From positions 1,054,001-1,118,000 of the forward strand of contig NZ_CP022296.1 of NCBI RefSeq assembly GCF_017310035.1: 64,000 nucleotides of DNA. Direction: 5' to 3'. The position numbers and the translations under genes were made by a program. How positions within the stretch are numbered: position 1 is the stretch's first letter; each line of letters opens with the position of its first letter. Below are positions 56,301 to 64,000 of this stretch, piece by piece. The notes below the pieces were generated by a model. That model saw only the letters and a program-made list of their open reading frames with translations. It had not been told where the DNA came from and searched no databases. Source of the DNA: Nocardioides sp. S5. Its GTDB lineage: Bacteria > Actinomycetota > Actinomycetes > Propionibacteriales > Nocardioidaceae.

Positions 56301-56747
56301 CTCGGCCGCGGCCAGCAGCTCGTCGACGTCGGTCGACGGCGGCACCGACTCGAGCACCGGGACGCCGGCCGCCTTGGCCGCGGCGATCGCGCGGGCCTTG
56401 TTGCCGGTCAGGGTCAGCACCTCGGCGCTGGGGCCGATGAACGTGATGCCCGCCTCGGCGCAGGCCTCGGCGAGGGCGGGGTTCTCCGACAGGAAGCCGT
56501 AGCCGGGGTAGATCGCGTCCGCCCCGCACTTCACGGCCACCTCGACGATCGCCTGCGGGTCGAGGTAGGCGCGGACCGGGTGGCCGACCTCACCGATCTG
56601 GTAGGCCTCCTCGGCCTTCATCCGGTGCTCGGACCAGCGGTCCTCGTGGGGGAAGACGGCCACCGTGCGCGCGCCGATCTCACGCGCGGCACGGAAGGCC
56701 CGGACTGCGATCTCGCCACGGTTGGCGACGAGCACCTTGGAGAACAT
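53337..56747 (-). CDS. pyc: Pyruvate carboxylase
   Basis: 1136 aa, full-length single-chain enzyme converting pyruvate to oxaloacetate with biotin. The biotin carboxylase domain covers about 1-450 ([26 protein letters not shown]), the carboxyltransferase about 520-800 (DTTFRDAHQSLLATR metal-site region) and the biotin carrier the last 75 residues, with Lys in IEAMKMEAS. ATG start, 7 nt after TAGCGT on the minus strand, probably leaderless. It replenishes oxaloacetate when glycerol, nucleosides or lactate are used. Confidence 0.96.
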   Translation of the reverse strand: MFSKVLVANRGEIAVRAFRAAREIGARTVAVFPHEDRWSEHRMKAEEAYQIGEVGHPVRAYLDPQAIVEVAVKCGADAIYPGYGFLSENPALAEACAEAGITFIGPSAEVLTLTGNKARAIAAAKAAGVPVLESVPPSTDVDELLAAAEQIEAPLFVKAVAGGGGRGMRRVDDRADLREAIETCMREAEGAFGDPTVFIEQAVVDPRHIEVQILADGTSGTGSEDSDDGVIHLYERDCSVQRRHQKVVEIAPAPNLDPEVRKNMCADAVRFAREIGYKNAGTVEFLLDPSGKYVFIEMNPRIQVEHTVTEEVTAVDLVQSQMLIAAGATLADLDLTQDSVQPRGFALQCRITTEDPANGFRPDTGKITTYRSPGGPGVRLDGGTTYTGAEISPHFDSMLAKLTCRGRTFEAAVQKARRALLEFRIRGVSTNVGFLQAVLADPDFAAGGVTTSFIEDHPSLLKAQLGRDRATKLLAYLADVTVNQPHGAAPVTIAPVTKLPELDRSQPAPDGTRQLLREIGPEEFARRLRAQDRVAVTDTTFRDAHQSLLATRVRTRDLLAVADHVSRTTPQLWSLECWGGATYDVALRFLSEDPWERLAALREAVPNIGLQMLLRGRNTVGYTPYPTEVTEAFVQEAAETGIDVFRIFDALNDVSQMRPAIDAVRGTGTSVAEVALCYTGDLSSPGEKLYTLDYYLRLAEQIVDAGAHVLAIKDMAGLLRAPAARTLVTALRERFDLPVHLHTHDTPGGQLATLLAAIDAGVDAVDAACAAMAGTTSQPALSALVSATDHSERETGLSLAAVNAMEPYWEATRRVYAPFESGLPAPTGRVYRHEIPGGQLSNLRQQAIALGLGEKFEQVEDMYAAANDILGNVVKVTPSSKVVGDLALALVAAGADPAEFEADPASYDVPDSVIGFLSGELGDPPGGWPEPFRTKALAGRTWKQPTETLTTEQQADLASDRRETLNELLFPGPNAAFHDSRETYGDLSAISTVDYLYGLRRGEEHRVLVREGREMLFGLEAISEPDERGYRNVMATIDGQLRPVSVRDRSVAAEEVSTEKADPRTPGHVAAPYDGAVTVTVAEGDEVEAGQTVATIEAMKMEASITAPVAGTVSRLAVRTTQAVEGGDLVLAISPR

Positions 56748-56754
56748 GGCCCGA

Positions 56755-56760
56755 ACGCTA
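56755..56760 (-). promoter_or_regulatory. Putative -10 box of pyc, leaderless
   Basis: On the minus strand TAGCGT is followed by TCGGGCC and the ATG. Confidence 0.5.
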
Positions 56761-56808
56761 TCGAGTGACGGGTGTGACCTGGGTTACTCGTCCGTACCGC
56801 GGGCGGGA

Positions 56809-57750
56809 TCAGGCGGCTGCGCGCTCCTGCTCCCGCCACCACGCGACCGTGGCAGCCAGTCCCTCGGCCATCGGGGTGGGTGCCAGGCCGAGGCGCTGCT
56901 CGCTGGCCGTCGAGTCCATGACGAACGGTGCGGCGAACATGTACGACGTCTCGGCCAGCTCGCGCATCTCCCGCGACACCAGTCCCGACGCGTGCAGCAC
57001 CCACGGCGGGACCGCCGACGTGCGCGGCACGGTGACGCCGCCCGCGGTCGCGATCGCCTCGACCAGGCGCCGCTGGGTGACCGGCGCGGCCGTCGGGGCG
57101 TGCAGGAACGAGTTCCACAGGTCCTCGCGACGAGCGGCCTCGACCATCGCCGCCGCGAGGTCGGGGACGTAGGTGAAGGAGTGCGGCTGGTCGAGGCTAC
57201 CCAGGACGCGCATGGTCCTCCCGACGAGCACCGTCGGCACCATCCGCTCGCCGGCGTGGGCGTTGCGCACCAGGGGGCCGTAGAAGTCGGACGCCGCGAC
57301 ACTGACGGTCGGGGTCGCCGACGCCTCGCGCCGGGCGAGCAGGTCGGTGCGCACGCCGAGCTTGCCGCCGGTCGCGGTCCGCGGGGTCTCCTCGGTGATC
57401 GGACCATCGACCGGGCCGTGGGAGTAGAGGCTCTCGGGGAAGACGACGACCGCACCGATCCTGCCGGCCGCCTCGAGGACGGCCTCCTCTGCGCGGGGGA
57501 GCTCCTCGCGCCAGACGCGGGCGTCGTACGCCGACCCGTGGATGCAGTGGTGCACCGCGGTCGCTCCGGCGAAGGCTCCGGCGAGGGCGTCGGGGCGCGA
57601 CACATCGACCCTCCGCCGCTCGATCGACGGGTGGTCCGGTCCGCTGCCCGAGCGGGTGAGCAGGCGCACCTGCTGCCCGGCGTCCGCGAGCTGGAGGGCG
57701 ACGGTGGTGCCGACGGGGCCCGCACCGGTGACGACGTGGACGGTGTTCAT
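56809..57750 (-). CDS. NAD-dependent epimerase/dehydratase-like SDR
   Basis: 313 aa. It begins VHVVTGAGPVGTTVALQL (GxGxxG type), with ESLYSHGPVDGP and SDFYGPLV in the active region; the YxxxK is not clearly kept, so it may not be a classic epimerase. ATG at 57750 has AGGAG 7 nt upstream; a longer start 24 codons away is intergenic. It is divergent from a TetR gene, with GAGAGC-type dyads between, so it is probably the target. Confidence 0.85.
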   Translation of the reverse strand: MNTVHVVTGAGPVGTTVALQLADAGQQVRLLTRSGSGPDHPSIERRRVDVSRPDALAGAFAGATAVHHCIHGSAYDARVWREELPRAEEAVLEAAGRIGAVVVFPESLYSHGPVDGPITEETPRTATGGKLGVRTDLLARREASATPTVSVAASDFYGPLVRNAHAGERMVPTVLVGRTMRVLGSLDQPHSFTYVPDLAAAMVEAARREDLWNSFLHAPTAAPVTQRRLVEAIATAGGVTVPRTSAVPPWVLHASGLVSREMRELAETSYMFAAPFVMDSTASEQRLGLAPTPMAEGLAATVAWWREQERAAA

Positions 57751-57769
57751 GGAATCTCCTCGGAAAAGA

Positions 57770-57784
57770 GAGAGCGGTGCTCTC
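57770..57784. promoter_or_regulatory. TetR operator O1 (GAGAGC-GGT-GCTCTC)
   Basis: Perfect 6-bp-arm dyad 20 nt upstream of the epimerase-like start. Confidence 0.72.
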
Positions 57785-57820
57785 GGTATCTCCATGATGC
57801 ACCCGCGGCCTGCCAAACAC

Positions 57821-57835
57821 AAGAGCGGTGCTCTC
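57821..57835. promoter_or_regulatory. TetR operator O2 (AAGAGC-GGT-GCTCTC)
   Basis: Same dyad with the first base changed, 51 bp from O1. A third half site TGCTCTC follows at 57848-57854, nearer the TetR gene. TTGGCA (57811-57816, minus strand) with GGAGAT 17 nt on could be the leftward promoter. Confidence 0.7.
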
Positions 57836-57874
57836 GTTCACCATCAGTGCTCTCTGTTGTGCGATGATCAGCGC

Positions 57875-58579
57875 ATGGACGAAGCCGCCTCGACGCCTCG
57901 CAGCAGAGCCAGGGAGCAGACGATGCGCGACATCGTCCGGATCGGTCGCGTGCACCTCGCGACCGACGGGGCGGCTGCGCTGTCCCTCCGCGCGGTTGCC
58001 CGCGACCTCGGCGTCGTCTCGTCGGCGGTCTACCGCTACGTCGCGAGCCGCGACGAGCTCCTGACGCTCCTGGTGGTGGACGGCTACGACGAGCTCGGCG
58101 ACGCGGTGGACGCCGCGCTCGCGAAGGTCGACGCCTCCGACCACGCCGAGCGGATGCGGGTGATCGGCCGTGCGGTGCGCGCCTGGGCGCTGGCCGAGCC
58201 GGCGACGTACGCCCTGCTCTTCGGAAGCCCGGTGCCGGGCTACGAGGCGCCGGCCGAGCAGACCACCGGACCCGGCACGCGCGTCGTCGGACGGCTCGTG
58301 GAGGTGTGGGAGGACGCGTGGCGCGCCGGCGAGGTCGCGGTCGACGACGGTGCGCTTGCGCCGCGACGGTTGTCCCGCGACCTCGCGCGGATCCGGCGCC
58401 AGATGGCGATCACCGCGCCGGACGCGCTCATCGCCCGCGGGCTCTTCGGCTGGGCAGCGCTCTTCGGCTGCATCGGCTTCGAGGTCTTCGGGCAGTACGG
58501 CGCCGACACGTTCGCCCAGCCGGGTGACCTCTTCGAGCACCACCTCGACGCGCTGGTGGAGGCCGTCGGGCTGGGCTAG
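57875..58579 (+). CDS. TetR-family regulator
   Basis: 234 aa. Helix-turn-helix SLRAVARDLGVVSSAVYRYV at about residues 40-60. The C-terminal domain is of the type with WEDAWRAGEV and ARGLFGWAALFG, common in actinobacterial TetR proteins. ATG at 57875; the upstream open frame is intergenic or shadow. It is divergent from the SDR gene and probably represses both through the GAGAGC dyads. Confidence 0.88.
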   Translation: MDEAASTPRSRAREQTMRDIVRIGRVHLATDGAAALSLRAVARDLGVVSSAVYRYVASRDELLTLLVVDGYDELGDAVDAALAKVDASDHAERMRVIGRAVRAWALAEPATYALLFGSPVPGYEAPAEQTTGPGTRVVGRLVEVWEDAWRAGEVAVDDGALAPRRLSRDLARIRRQMAITAPDALIARGLFGWAALFGCIGFEVFGQYGADTFAQPGDLFEHHLDALVEAVGLG

Positions 58580-58613
58580 TGCTTTCCGGCCCGCCGTGCG
58601 CCACACTCGGGCC

Positions 58614-58925
58614 ATGAGGGGTACCCAGGTCGCCAGTGCCGTGTCGTCGTCCCGCCGCCGCGTGTGGCCCGTCGTCGCCGTGGTGGCGACGGTCGTGCTG
58701 GGTGCCTGCGTGCTCGCCGCGCTGCAGTCGGGTGGCGGCGTCCGTGGCGGCGTGGTCCTGCTAGCCGGCGTGGTGGGGGCGTCCATCGCAGCGGTGCTGA
58801 CCTACGCGGTCGTCTCTCCGCTCCCCGGTGCGGACGGCGGTGCCGGGCGGAGTGCCGGCCACTTCATCGGTGGCTTCGGGGGCGGGGGCGGCGACTTCGG
58901 TTCTGGCGGCGGCGACTGCGGCTGA
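58614..58925 (+). CDS. Small membrane protein with Gly-rich tail
   Basis: 103 aa with two helices (about 19-39 and 46-66) and a Gly/Phe/Asp tail ending GGGGGDFGSGGGDCG. Its frame is open far upstream inside the TetR gene, but ATG at 58614 begins the only intergenic start. Codon usage is high-GC and the 3' end stops 3 nt before the convergent gene. Function unknown; Gly-rich tails like this occur in TPM-type proteins. Confidence 0.6.
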   Translation: MRGTQVASAVSSSRRRVWPVVAVVATVVLGACVLAALQSGGGVRGGVVLLAGVVGASIAAVLTYAVVSPLPGADGGAGRSAGHFIGGFGGGGGDFGSGGGDCG

Positions 58926-58928
58926 GCC

Positions 58929-60620
58929 TCACCGCGCCAGCGCTCGCGCGACCGACCTCCCGGAGAAGATGCAGCCGCCGAGGAAGGTGCCCTCGAGCGC
59001 GTTGTAGCCGTGCACCCCGCCGCCGCCGAAGCCGGCGACCTCGCCCGCGGCGTACAGGCCAGGGACGCGCGAGCCGTCGGCCGCCACGCACTGGCCGTCG
59101 AGGTCGGTCTCGAGACCGCCGAGCGTCTTGCGGGACAGGATGTTGAGGCGCACCGCGATGAGCGGGCCGTGGGCCGGGTCGAGGACCTTGTGCGGCTTGG
59201 CGACGCGGATCAGCTTGTCCGTGCGGCTGCGGCGGGCGTTGTGGATCGCCATCACCTGCACGTCCTTGGCGAACGGGTTGTCCATCTCGCGGTCGCGCGC
59301 CTCGACCTGGGTGCGCAGCTCGTCGGCGTCGAGCTTCGGCCCGCGGGCGAGCTCGTTCATGCCGGTCACGAGCTCGTCCAGGTCGTCGGCCACGACGAAG
59401 TCGACGCCGTGCTCCTTGAAGGCCTCGACCGGGCCGGGGGCGCCCTTGGCCAGCCGCGTCCTGGCGAGGAACTTCAGGTCCTTGCCGGTGATGTCGGGGT
59501 TCTGCTCGGAGCCGGAGAGGGCGAACTCCTTCTCGATGATCGACTGCGTCAGTACGAACCACGAGTAGTCGTGGCCGGTCGCGAGGATCTGCTTCATCGC
59601 ACCGATCGAGTCCGCGCCGGGCACGCCCGACATGCCCTCGAGCCGCTTGCCGGTCGCGTCGAACCACATCGACGACGGGCCGGGGAGGATCCGGATGGCG
59701 TGGTCGGGCCAGACGGGGTCCCAGTTGTGGATGCCCTCGGTGTAGGCCCACATCCGGTCGCGGTTGACCATCGTCGCGCCCGCGGTCTCGGAGATCGCCT
59801 GCATGCGGCCGTCGACGTGGGCAGGCACGCCGGAGATCAGGTGCTCGGGCGCGGCGCCGACGCGATCGGTCGGCCAGCTGCGACGCATCAGCTCGTGGTT
59901 GTGGCCGATCCCGCCGCTCGTCACGACGACGGCGGGTGCCCGGTGCTCGAAGTCGCCGACCTCGTCCCGGCTCGACCGCACGCCTCGCTCGGCGTCGTCC
60001 TCGGCGAGCAACGCACCGCGTACGCCGAGCACGGCACCGTCCTCGACGACCAGCTCGTCGACGCGGTGGCGGAACGCCAGGCGCACGAGCCCGGCGGCCT
60101 CGGCGCGCTCGACCGGCTCGGCGAAGATTCGCACCACCTCCGGGCCGGTGCCCCAGGTGAGGTGGAAGCGGGGCACCGAGTTGCCGTGGCCATTGGCGCG
60201 GCCGTCGCCGCGCTCGGCCCACCCGACGAAGGGGAGCGAGCGCAGGCCGAGGGCGCGGATGTAGTCGCGCTTCTCCTCGTGGGCGAAGCGGACGTACGCC
60301 TGCGCCCACCGCTGCGGCCAGAAGTCCTCGCCGCGACCGGGGCCGTCGGTGCCGTCGCCGAGCCGGTCGAACTGGGCCGAGCCCTGCCAGTCCTGCCAGG
60401 CGAGCTCGGGGGAGTCCCTGATGCCCATCCGGCGCTGCTCGGGACTGTCGACGAAGAGCAGCCCGCCGAGCGACCACCACGCCTGCCCGCCGAGGTTGTG
60501 GCGGTTCTCCTGGTCGAGCACCAGGACCCGCTTGCCGGCCAGTGCCAGCTCGTGGGTGGCGACGAGGCCCGCCAGTCCGGCGCCGACGACGATGACGTCG
60601 GGGGTGAAGTCCGTGGTCAC
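58929..60620 (-). CDS. FAD-binding dehydrogenase (3-ketosteroid-dehydrogenase-like)
   Basis: 563 aa, FAD_binding_2 family. The FAD motif VVGAGLAGLVATHEL and the C-terminal GLYAAGEVAGFGGGGVHGYN are typical, the latter being the family's second FAD segment. It resembles the mycobacterial FAD-binding dehydrogenase family related to KstD. A steroid substrate is possible but not shown; no other sterol genes are in the window. GTG overlaps the TetR stop (GTGA), so regulator and enzyme are one operon. Confidence 0.88.
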   Translation of the reverse strand: MTTDFTPDVIVVGAGLAGLVATHELALAGKRVLVLDQENRHNLGGQAWWSLGGLLFVDSPEQRRMGIRDSPELAWQDWQGSAQFDRLGDGTDGPGRGEDFWPQRWAQAYVRFAHEEKRDYIRALGLRSLPFVGWAERGDGRANGHGNSVPRFHLTWGTGPEVVRIFAEPVERAEAAGLVRLAFRHRVDELVVEDGAVLGVRGALLAEDDAERGVRSSRDEVGDFEHRAPAVVVTSGGIGHNHELMRRSWPTDRVGAAPEHLISGVPAHVDGRMQAISETAGATMVNRDRMWAYTEGIHNWDPVWPDHAIRILPGPSSMWFDATGKRLEGMSGVPGADSIGAMKQILATGHDYSWFVLTQSIIEKEFALSGSEQNPDITGKDLKFLARTRLAKGAPGPVEAFKEHGVDFVVADDLDELVTGMNELARGPKLDADELRTQVEARDREMDNPFAKDVQVMAIHNARRSRTDKLIRVAKPHKVLDPAHGPLIAVRLNILSRKTLGGLETDLDGQCVAADGSRVPGLYAAGEVAGFGGGGVHGYNALEGTFLGGCIFSGRSVARALAR

Positions 60621-61240
60621 GACTGCTCCTGCGGGTAGTGGCTGACGATCATCTCGGCGAGCAGGCGCAGCGCCCGCTCGACGGTGCGGCCGGGGGCGGC
60701 CGCCGGGTCGGGGTCGAGGGCGGAGAAGGCCAGCCCGTCGAGCATGTTGACGACGATGCTGAGCACCGCCGCGAGGTCACCGGCCGGCAGCCGGTCGCCC
60801 CAGAGGTCCGCGGCCACGGCCAGCATCTGCGCCTGCAGTGACTCGCGGGCGGGCAGGAGAGCCGTCCGCAGCTCGGCGTCGGCGCGGGCGGCCACGAGCA
60901 GCTCGCGCCAGGTCTGGTTGGCCGGCGAGAGGACGACCGTGCGCAGCTGTGCCAGGACCGCCGCAACGTCGTCGACGGTGTCCACGTCGGACCCGACCGT
61001 CGTGCGGAACTCCTCCACGTTGCGCGCCGCGACGTGCTCCGCGGTGGCCACGAGCAGCGCCTGCCGGGTGGGGAAGTGGCGGAAGAGGGCGCCCTGGCTG
61101 ACGCCGGCCTCTGCGCAGACCGCGGCCGTCGAGGTGGCGGCGTACCCCCGCTCGGCCAGGCACGTCACCGTCGCGTCGAGCAGGGCGGTGATGGTGCCGG
61201 CGCGGCGGTCGGCCTGCGTGCGGCGGGGGGAGGACGTCAC
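60617..61240 (-). CDS. TetR-family regulator
   Basis: 207 aa. Helix-turn-helix: TSTAAVCAEAGVSQGALFRH. It is first in the operon with the FAD-binding dehydrogenase, so it probably autoregulates and controls that gene in answer to the enzyme's substrate. GTG start. An imperfect dyad lies about 20 nt upstream. Confidence 0.88.
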   Translation of the reverse strand: MTSSPRRTQADRRAGTITALLDATVTCLAERGYAATSTAAVCAEAGVSQGALFRHFPTRQALLVATAEHVAARNVEEFRTTVGSDVDTVDDVAAVLAQLRTVVLSPANQTWRELLVAARADAELRTALLPARESLQAQMLAVAADLWGDRLPAGDLAAVLSIVVNMLDGLAFSALDPDPAAAPGRTVERALRLLAEMIVSHYPQEQS

Positions 61241-61260
61241 GCCGACAGTGTTACATAGAA

Positions 61261-61274
61261 AGTGAGTACTTGCT
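61261..61274. promoter_or_regulatory. Probable TetR operator upstream of the TetR-dehydrogenase operon
   Basis: AGTGAGTACTTGCT is an imperfect dyad around AGTACT (10 of 14 positions symmetric) in an A/T-richer stretch (61250-61282). It resembles the AGTGAGTACTNACT type seen for many actinobacterial TetR regulators. Confidence 0.55.
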
Positions 61275-61294
61275 ATCTATTGTGCGGCGGCTGA

Positions 61295-61342
61295 GGACGT
61301 CATGGGAAGTGGTCGCTCGAACGACCAGCTCCCATGACGTCC
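61295..61342 (-). terminator. Long hairpin downstream of the acyl-CoA carboxylase gene
   Basis: 21-nt arms (61295-61315 and 61322-61342) pair at 19 of 21 positions around a 6-nt loop. It lies 7 nt past the stop of the leftward carboxylase gene and insulates the TetR operon further left. Confidence 0.75.
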
Positions 61343-61349
61343 GCTCGGC

Positions 61350-63125
61350 TCAGTCCTTGATCTCGCAGATCACGGCGCCGTTGGTGACGGTCGCGCCGAC
61401 CTCGGCCTGGAGGCCGGTGACGGTGCCGGCGCGGTGGGCCTTCAGCGGCTGCTCCATCTTCATCGCCTCCATGACGACCACGACGTCGCCCTCGGCGACC
61501 TCCTGGCCGTCGGTGACGGCGACCTTGACGATGGTGCCCTGCATGGGCGAGGTGACCGCGTCACCGGATGCCGCGGCGCCGGCCTTCTTGCCCGAGCGCT
61601 TCGGCTTCTTGGCGCCGGCCGCAGGGCCGCCGGCGGACAGCCCGCCGAGCCCGGCGGGGAGGACGACCTCGAGGCGGCGTCCGCCGACCTCGACGACGAC
61701 CTTCTGGCGCTCGCCAGCCTCCTCGGCCTCCGCGGAGTCGCCGGAGTAGGGCTCGATCTGGTTGTCGAACTCGGTCTCGATCCACTGCGTGTAGACGGTG
61801 AACTCGCCCTCGCCGGACGGCGTCGAGGCGCCGACGTAGGCCGGGTCGGACACGACCGCGCGGTGGAACGGGATCACGGTCGGCATGCCGTCGACGACGA
61901 ACTCGTCGAGGGCGCGGCGCGAGCGCTCCAGCGCCTGCGTGCGGGTGGTGCCGGTGACGATCAGCTTGGCGATGAGGGAGTCGAACGAGCCCGGGATGGT
62001 CTCGCCGTTCTCGTAGCCGCCGTCGAGGCGTACGCCGGGACCGCTGGGCGGCGACCAGGCCGACAGCGTGCCGGGGGCGGGCATGAAGTTGCGCCCGCCG
62101 TCCTCGGCGTTGATGCGGAACTCGATCGAGTGGCCGCGGACCTCCGGGTCGCCGTAGCCGAGCTCCTCGCCCGCCGCGATGCGGAACATCTCGCGGACCA
62201 GGTCGATGCCGGTGACCTCCTCGGACACGCAGTGCTCGACCTGGAGGCGGGTGTTGACCTCGAGGAAGGAGATGGTGCCGTCCTGCGCCACGAGGAACTC
62301 GCAGGTGCCGGCGCCGTAGTAGCCGGCCTCGGTGAGGATCCGCTTGGACGACTCGTAGAGCTCGGTCATCTGCTCGTCGGTGAGGAACGGCGCGGGCGCC
62401 TCCTCGACCAGCTTCTGGTTGCGGCGCTGGAGCGAGCAGTCGCGCGTGGAGACCACGACGACGTTGCCGTGCTGGTCGGCCAGGCACTGGGTCTCGACGT
62501 GGCGCGGCTTGTCGAGGAACTTCTCCACCAGGCACTCGCCGCGACCGAAGGCGGTCACGGCCTCGCGCACGGCGGACTCGTAGGCGTCGGGGATCTCCTC
62601 GAGCGTGCGGGCGACCTTGAGGCCGCGACCGCCACCACCGAAGACGGCCTTGATCGCGACCGGGAGGCCGTTGGCCTTGGCGAACTCGACGACCTCGTCA
62701 GCGTCCTTGACCGGGTCCTTGGTGCCCGGGGCCAGGGGGGCGTTCGCCCGGTCGGCGATGTGCTTGGCCTTCGCCTTGTCGCCCAGCGCCTCGATCGCGG
62801 CCGGCGGCGGGCCGATCCAGATCAGCCCGGCGTCCATGACGGCCTGGGCGAAGTCGGCGTTCTCGGCGAGGAAGCCGTAGCCGGGGTGGATCGAGTCCGC
62901 GCCGGACTTCTCGGCGATCGCGATGATCTTGGCGATGTCGAGGTAGGACTCCGCGGGCGTGGCGCCACCGAGGGAGTGGGCCTCGTCGGCCAGGCGGACG
63001 AACAGCGCGTCGCGGTCCGGGTCGGCGTAGACGGCGACGGAGCCGATGCCGGCGTCCTTGCAGGCGCGGATGACGCGGACGGCGATCTCGCCGCGGTTGG
63101 CGATGAGGACCTTCTTCAAGCTCAC
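61350..63125 (-). CDS. accA3: Acetyl/propionyl-CoA carboxylase alpha chain (biotin carboxylase plus BCCP)
   Basis: 591 aa. The biotin carboxylase domain (about 1-450; [29 protein letters not shown]) is joined by an Ala/Gly/Lys linker (about 495-520) to a biotin carrier domain with Lys in [12 protein letters not shown]. This two-domain form is the shared alpha subunit of actinobacterial acyl-CoA carboxylases. Beta subunits are not in the window. GTG start with AGGAG about 9 nt upstream. It supplies methylmalonyl-CoA or malonyl-CoA; the methylmalonyl route ends at the mutase in this window. Confidence 0.93.
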   Translation of the reverse strand: MSLKKVLIANRGEIAVRVIRACKDAGIGSVAVYADPDRDALFVRLADEAHSLGGATPAESYLDIAKIIAIAEKSGADSIHPGYGFLAENADFAQAVMDAGLIWIGPPPAAIEALGDKAKAKHIADRANAPLAPGTKDPVKDADEVVEFAKANGLPVAIKAVFGGGGRGLKVARTLEEIPDAYESAVREAVTAFGRGECLVEKFLDKPRHVETQCLADQHGNVVVVSTRDCSLQRRNQKLVEEAPAPFLTDEQMTELYESSKRILTEAGYYGAGTCEFLVAQDGTISFLEVNTRLQVEHCVSEEVTGIDLVREMFRIAAGEELGYGDPEVRGHSIEFRINAEDGGRNFMPAPGTLSAWSPPSGPGVRLDGGYENGETIPGSFDSLIAKLIVTGTTRTQALERSRRALDEFVVDGMPTVIPFHRAVVSDPAYVGASTPSGEGEFTVYTQWIETEFDNQIEPYSGDSAEAEEAGERQKVVVEVGGRRLEVVLPAGLGGLSAGGPAAGAKKPKRSGKKAGAAASGDAVTSPMQGTIVKVAVTDGQEVAEGDVVVVMEAMKMEQPLKAHRAGTVTGLQAEVGATVTNGAVICEIKD

Positions 63126-63179
63126 GCGGGGACTCCTGGGTCGGCTGTGCGGTGGACGGGAGGCGTGCCGCTCGGCAGG

Positions 63180-64000
63180 CTACCGCGAGGCGAGGATGGC
63201 GCGACCGACAGCCTGATGCACCGGACGCACGACGCGCGCGTAGGCGATGCCGACTGTGAGCGACGCCACAAGGGCCAGCCACGGGTGGCCGGCGTCCTCG
63301 AGGGCCGGGTAGACCTGCCAGTGGGTGAGGTAGATGAACAGGCTGGCGCCCGCCAGGACGCCGGCGGCGCGGGCCACGACCGGCGGCAGCGACACGTGGG
63401 GGAGCCACAGCATGAGCAGGAAGCCGCCGAGCACGATCACCTCGCGGTGCGGCTGGCCGAAGAAGCCGACCGTCAGGCCCGCGGCCAGCGCCGTGACGAG
63501 CAGGCGCCGACGGGTGTCGCTCGCGCGAGCAGCGACCCAGCCGAGGGCGAAGAAGAACGCCACCACGAGCGTCGTGTAGCGCTCGGTGGCCCCGGCGCGC
63601 AGGCCGACGTCGAGGAAGCGCGCAAGGGCGGTGACGGCGAGCACGCCCAGCGCGAAGCCGAAGGGCGTACGCCGCTCGAGGCGGTGCAGCCGGGGCACGC
63701 AGGACACCGCGAGCGCGGCGGCGGTGATCCAGACCAGCGACTCCAGGAACCACAGCTGCCACTGGTCGTCCCACTCGGTGCCGTTGACCACCTCGCGCAC
63801 GAAGAGCGCGGTGGTCAGGTCGTAGGTGCCGAGCAGCAGCGCGACGCCACCGACCCAGATCAGCGACGGGACCACGAGCTGGGCCAGGCCCGACAGGCCG
63901 TGGCGCAACCGGTCGCGCGCACCCCCTGCTCCGGAGAGCTGGAAGCGGGCGAAGTTGAAGCCGGCCAGCGCGAGCAGCAGGTGCGCTCCGCCCTCGAGGC
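63180..64000 (-). CDS. Polytopic membrane protein, acyltransferase-3-like (5' end outside window)
   Basis: The frame is open to the window edge, so 272 C-terminal codons are visible; internal starts (such as TTG at 63908) are not the real one. About eight to nine hydrophobic helices are seen. SLFIYLTHWQVYP near the end and the first visible residues GAHLLLALAGFNFARF recall integral membrane acyltransferases. The call is by overall look only. It lies 54 nt downstream in order from nothing visible and 54 nt upstream of the carboxylase gene on the same strand. Confidence 0.6.
   Translation of the reverse strand, partial: LEGGAHLLLALAGFNFARFQLSGAGGARDRLRHGLSGLAQLVVPSLIWVGGVALLLGTYDLTTALFVREVVNGTEWDDQWQLWFLESLVWITAAALAVSCVPRLHRLERRTPFGFALGVLAVTALARFLDVGLRAGATERYTTLVVAFFFALGWVAARASDTRRRLLVTALAAGLTVGFFGQPHREVIVLGGFLLMLWLPHVSLPPVVARAAGVLAGASLFIYLTHWQVYPALEDAGHPWLALVASLTVGIAYARVVRPVHQAVGRAILASR

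Noticed and set aside
53814..56768. Open frame of 984 codons antisense to pyc
   Set aside because: Composition is Arg/Gly/Val/Leu/Asp-rich with no domain, and it mirrors the third-position G/C of the real carboxylase on the other strand. A high-GC shadow.
59010..60638. Open frame antisense to the FAD-binding dehydrogenase
   Set aside because: Shadow composition with no recognisable motif and the dehydrogenase motifs clearly on the minus strand.
56809..61240. A biosynthetic gene cluster suggested by SDR, TetR and FAD-oxidoreductase genes together
   Set aside because: No polyketide, peptide, terpene or tailoring core enzyme is present; these are two separate regulator-enzyme pairs with their own operators.

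Overview
The window is high-GC DNA from an actinobacterium, most likely a Nocardioides-type member of the Nocardioidaceae. Reasons: GTG and ATG starts in similar numbers, strong G/C at third codon positions, ATGA/GTGA-coupled operons, many apparently leaderless genes, mycobacterial-type Sdh and LpdA proteins, and decayed copies of a GGTTGAGG-type repeat that I associate with Nocardioides genomes. It is ordinary chromosome. I see no rRNA, tRNA, CRISPR array, prophage, insertion sequence or origin. Coding density is very high, no gap exceeds 300 bases, and the largest is about 250 bases (15013-15258).

Layout. 1-3375: succinate dehydrogenase (membrane anchor cut by the window edge, SdhA, SdhB). 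3436-8428: methylmalonyl-CoA mutase small and large subunits with the MeaB G-protein chaperone. 8441-10810: an M20 amidohydrolase converging on an orphan PAS histidine kinase. 10929-26240: a nucleoside uptake and breakdown region with a BMP-type ABC transporter, cdd, deoA, add, a uridine-kinase-like gene, two aldehyde dehydrogenase genes and deoC. A MaoC dehydratase, a papain-like protein and a VWA protein lie among them. 26319-29766: a PH-domain membrane protein, a TetR/oxidoreductase pair with paired operators, a second YidC and a small membrane protein. 29806-37859: phosphosugar mutase, glycerol kinase 1, IclR regulator, GlpD, glycerol kinase 2 and GlpF, all leftward. 38031-45797: MOSC, Tpx, DUF2252, MerR/aldo-keto reductase, two membrane proteins, an SDR, purine nucleoside phosphorylase and a GGCT-like protein. 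45909-49541: Lpd, LpdA and a Nei/Fpg glycosylase. 49575-53350: tandem paralogues of unknown role, then a SpoIID-like protein and an SGNH hydrolase. 53337-56747: pyruvate carboxylase. 56809-61240: two TetR-controlled oxidoreductase units and a small Gly-rich membrane protein. 61350-63125: acyl-CoA carboxylase alpha chain. 63180-64000: an acyltransferase-like membrane protein cut by the window edge.

How the genes work together. Nucleosides enter through the BMP/ABC system, are deaminated (Cdd, Add) and phosphorolysed (DeoA, PNP). The pentose-1-phosphates are probably isomerised by the phosphosugar mutase, and DeoC splits deoxyribose-5-phosphate to glyceraldehyde-3-phosphate and acetaldehyde, which the aldehyde dehydrogenase can oxidise. 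Glycerol enters through GlpF, GlpK and GlpD into the same triose pool. Pyruvate carboxylase, the acyl/propionyl-CoA carboxylase alpha chain, methylmalonyl-CoA mutase and Sdh connect odd-chain and propionyl-CoA metabolism to the TCA cycle.

No wholly new system is evident. The most notable signals are regulatory and structural: a recurrent -10 box placed 6-7 nt before start codons, a dispersed repeat that supplies stop codons to two genes and part of a coding region in a third, a matched pair of 19-bp-spacer MerR promoters, and several clear operator dyads.
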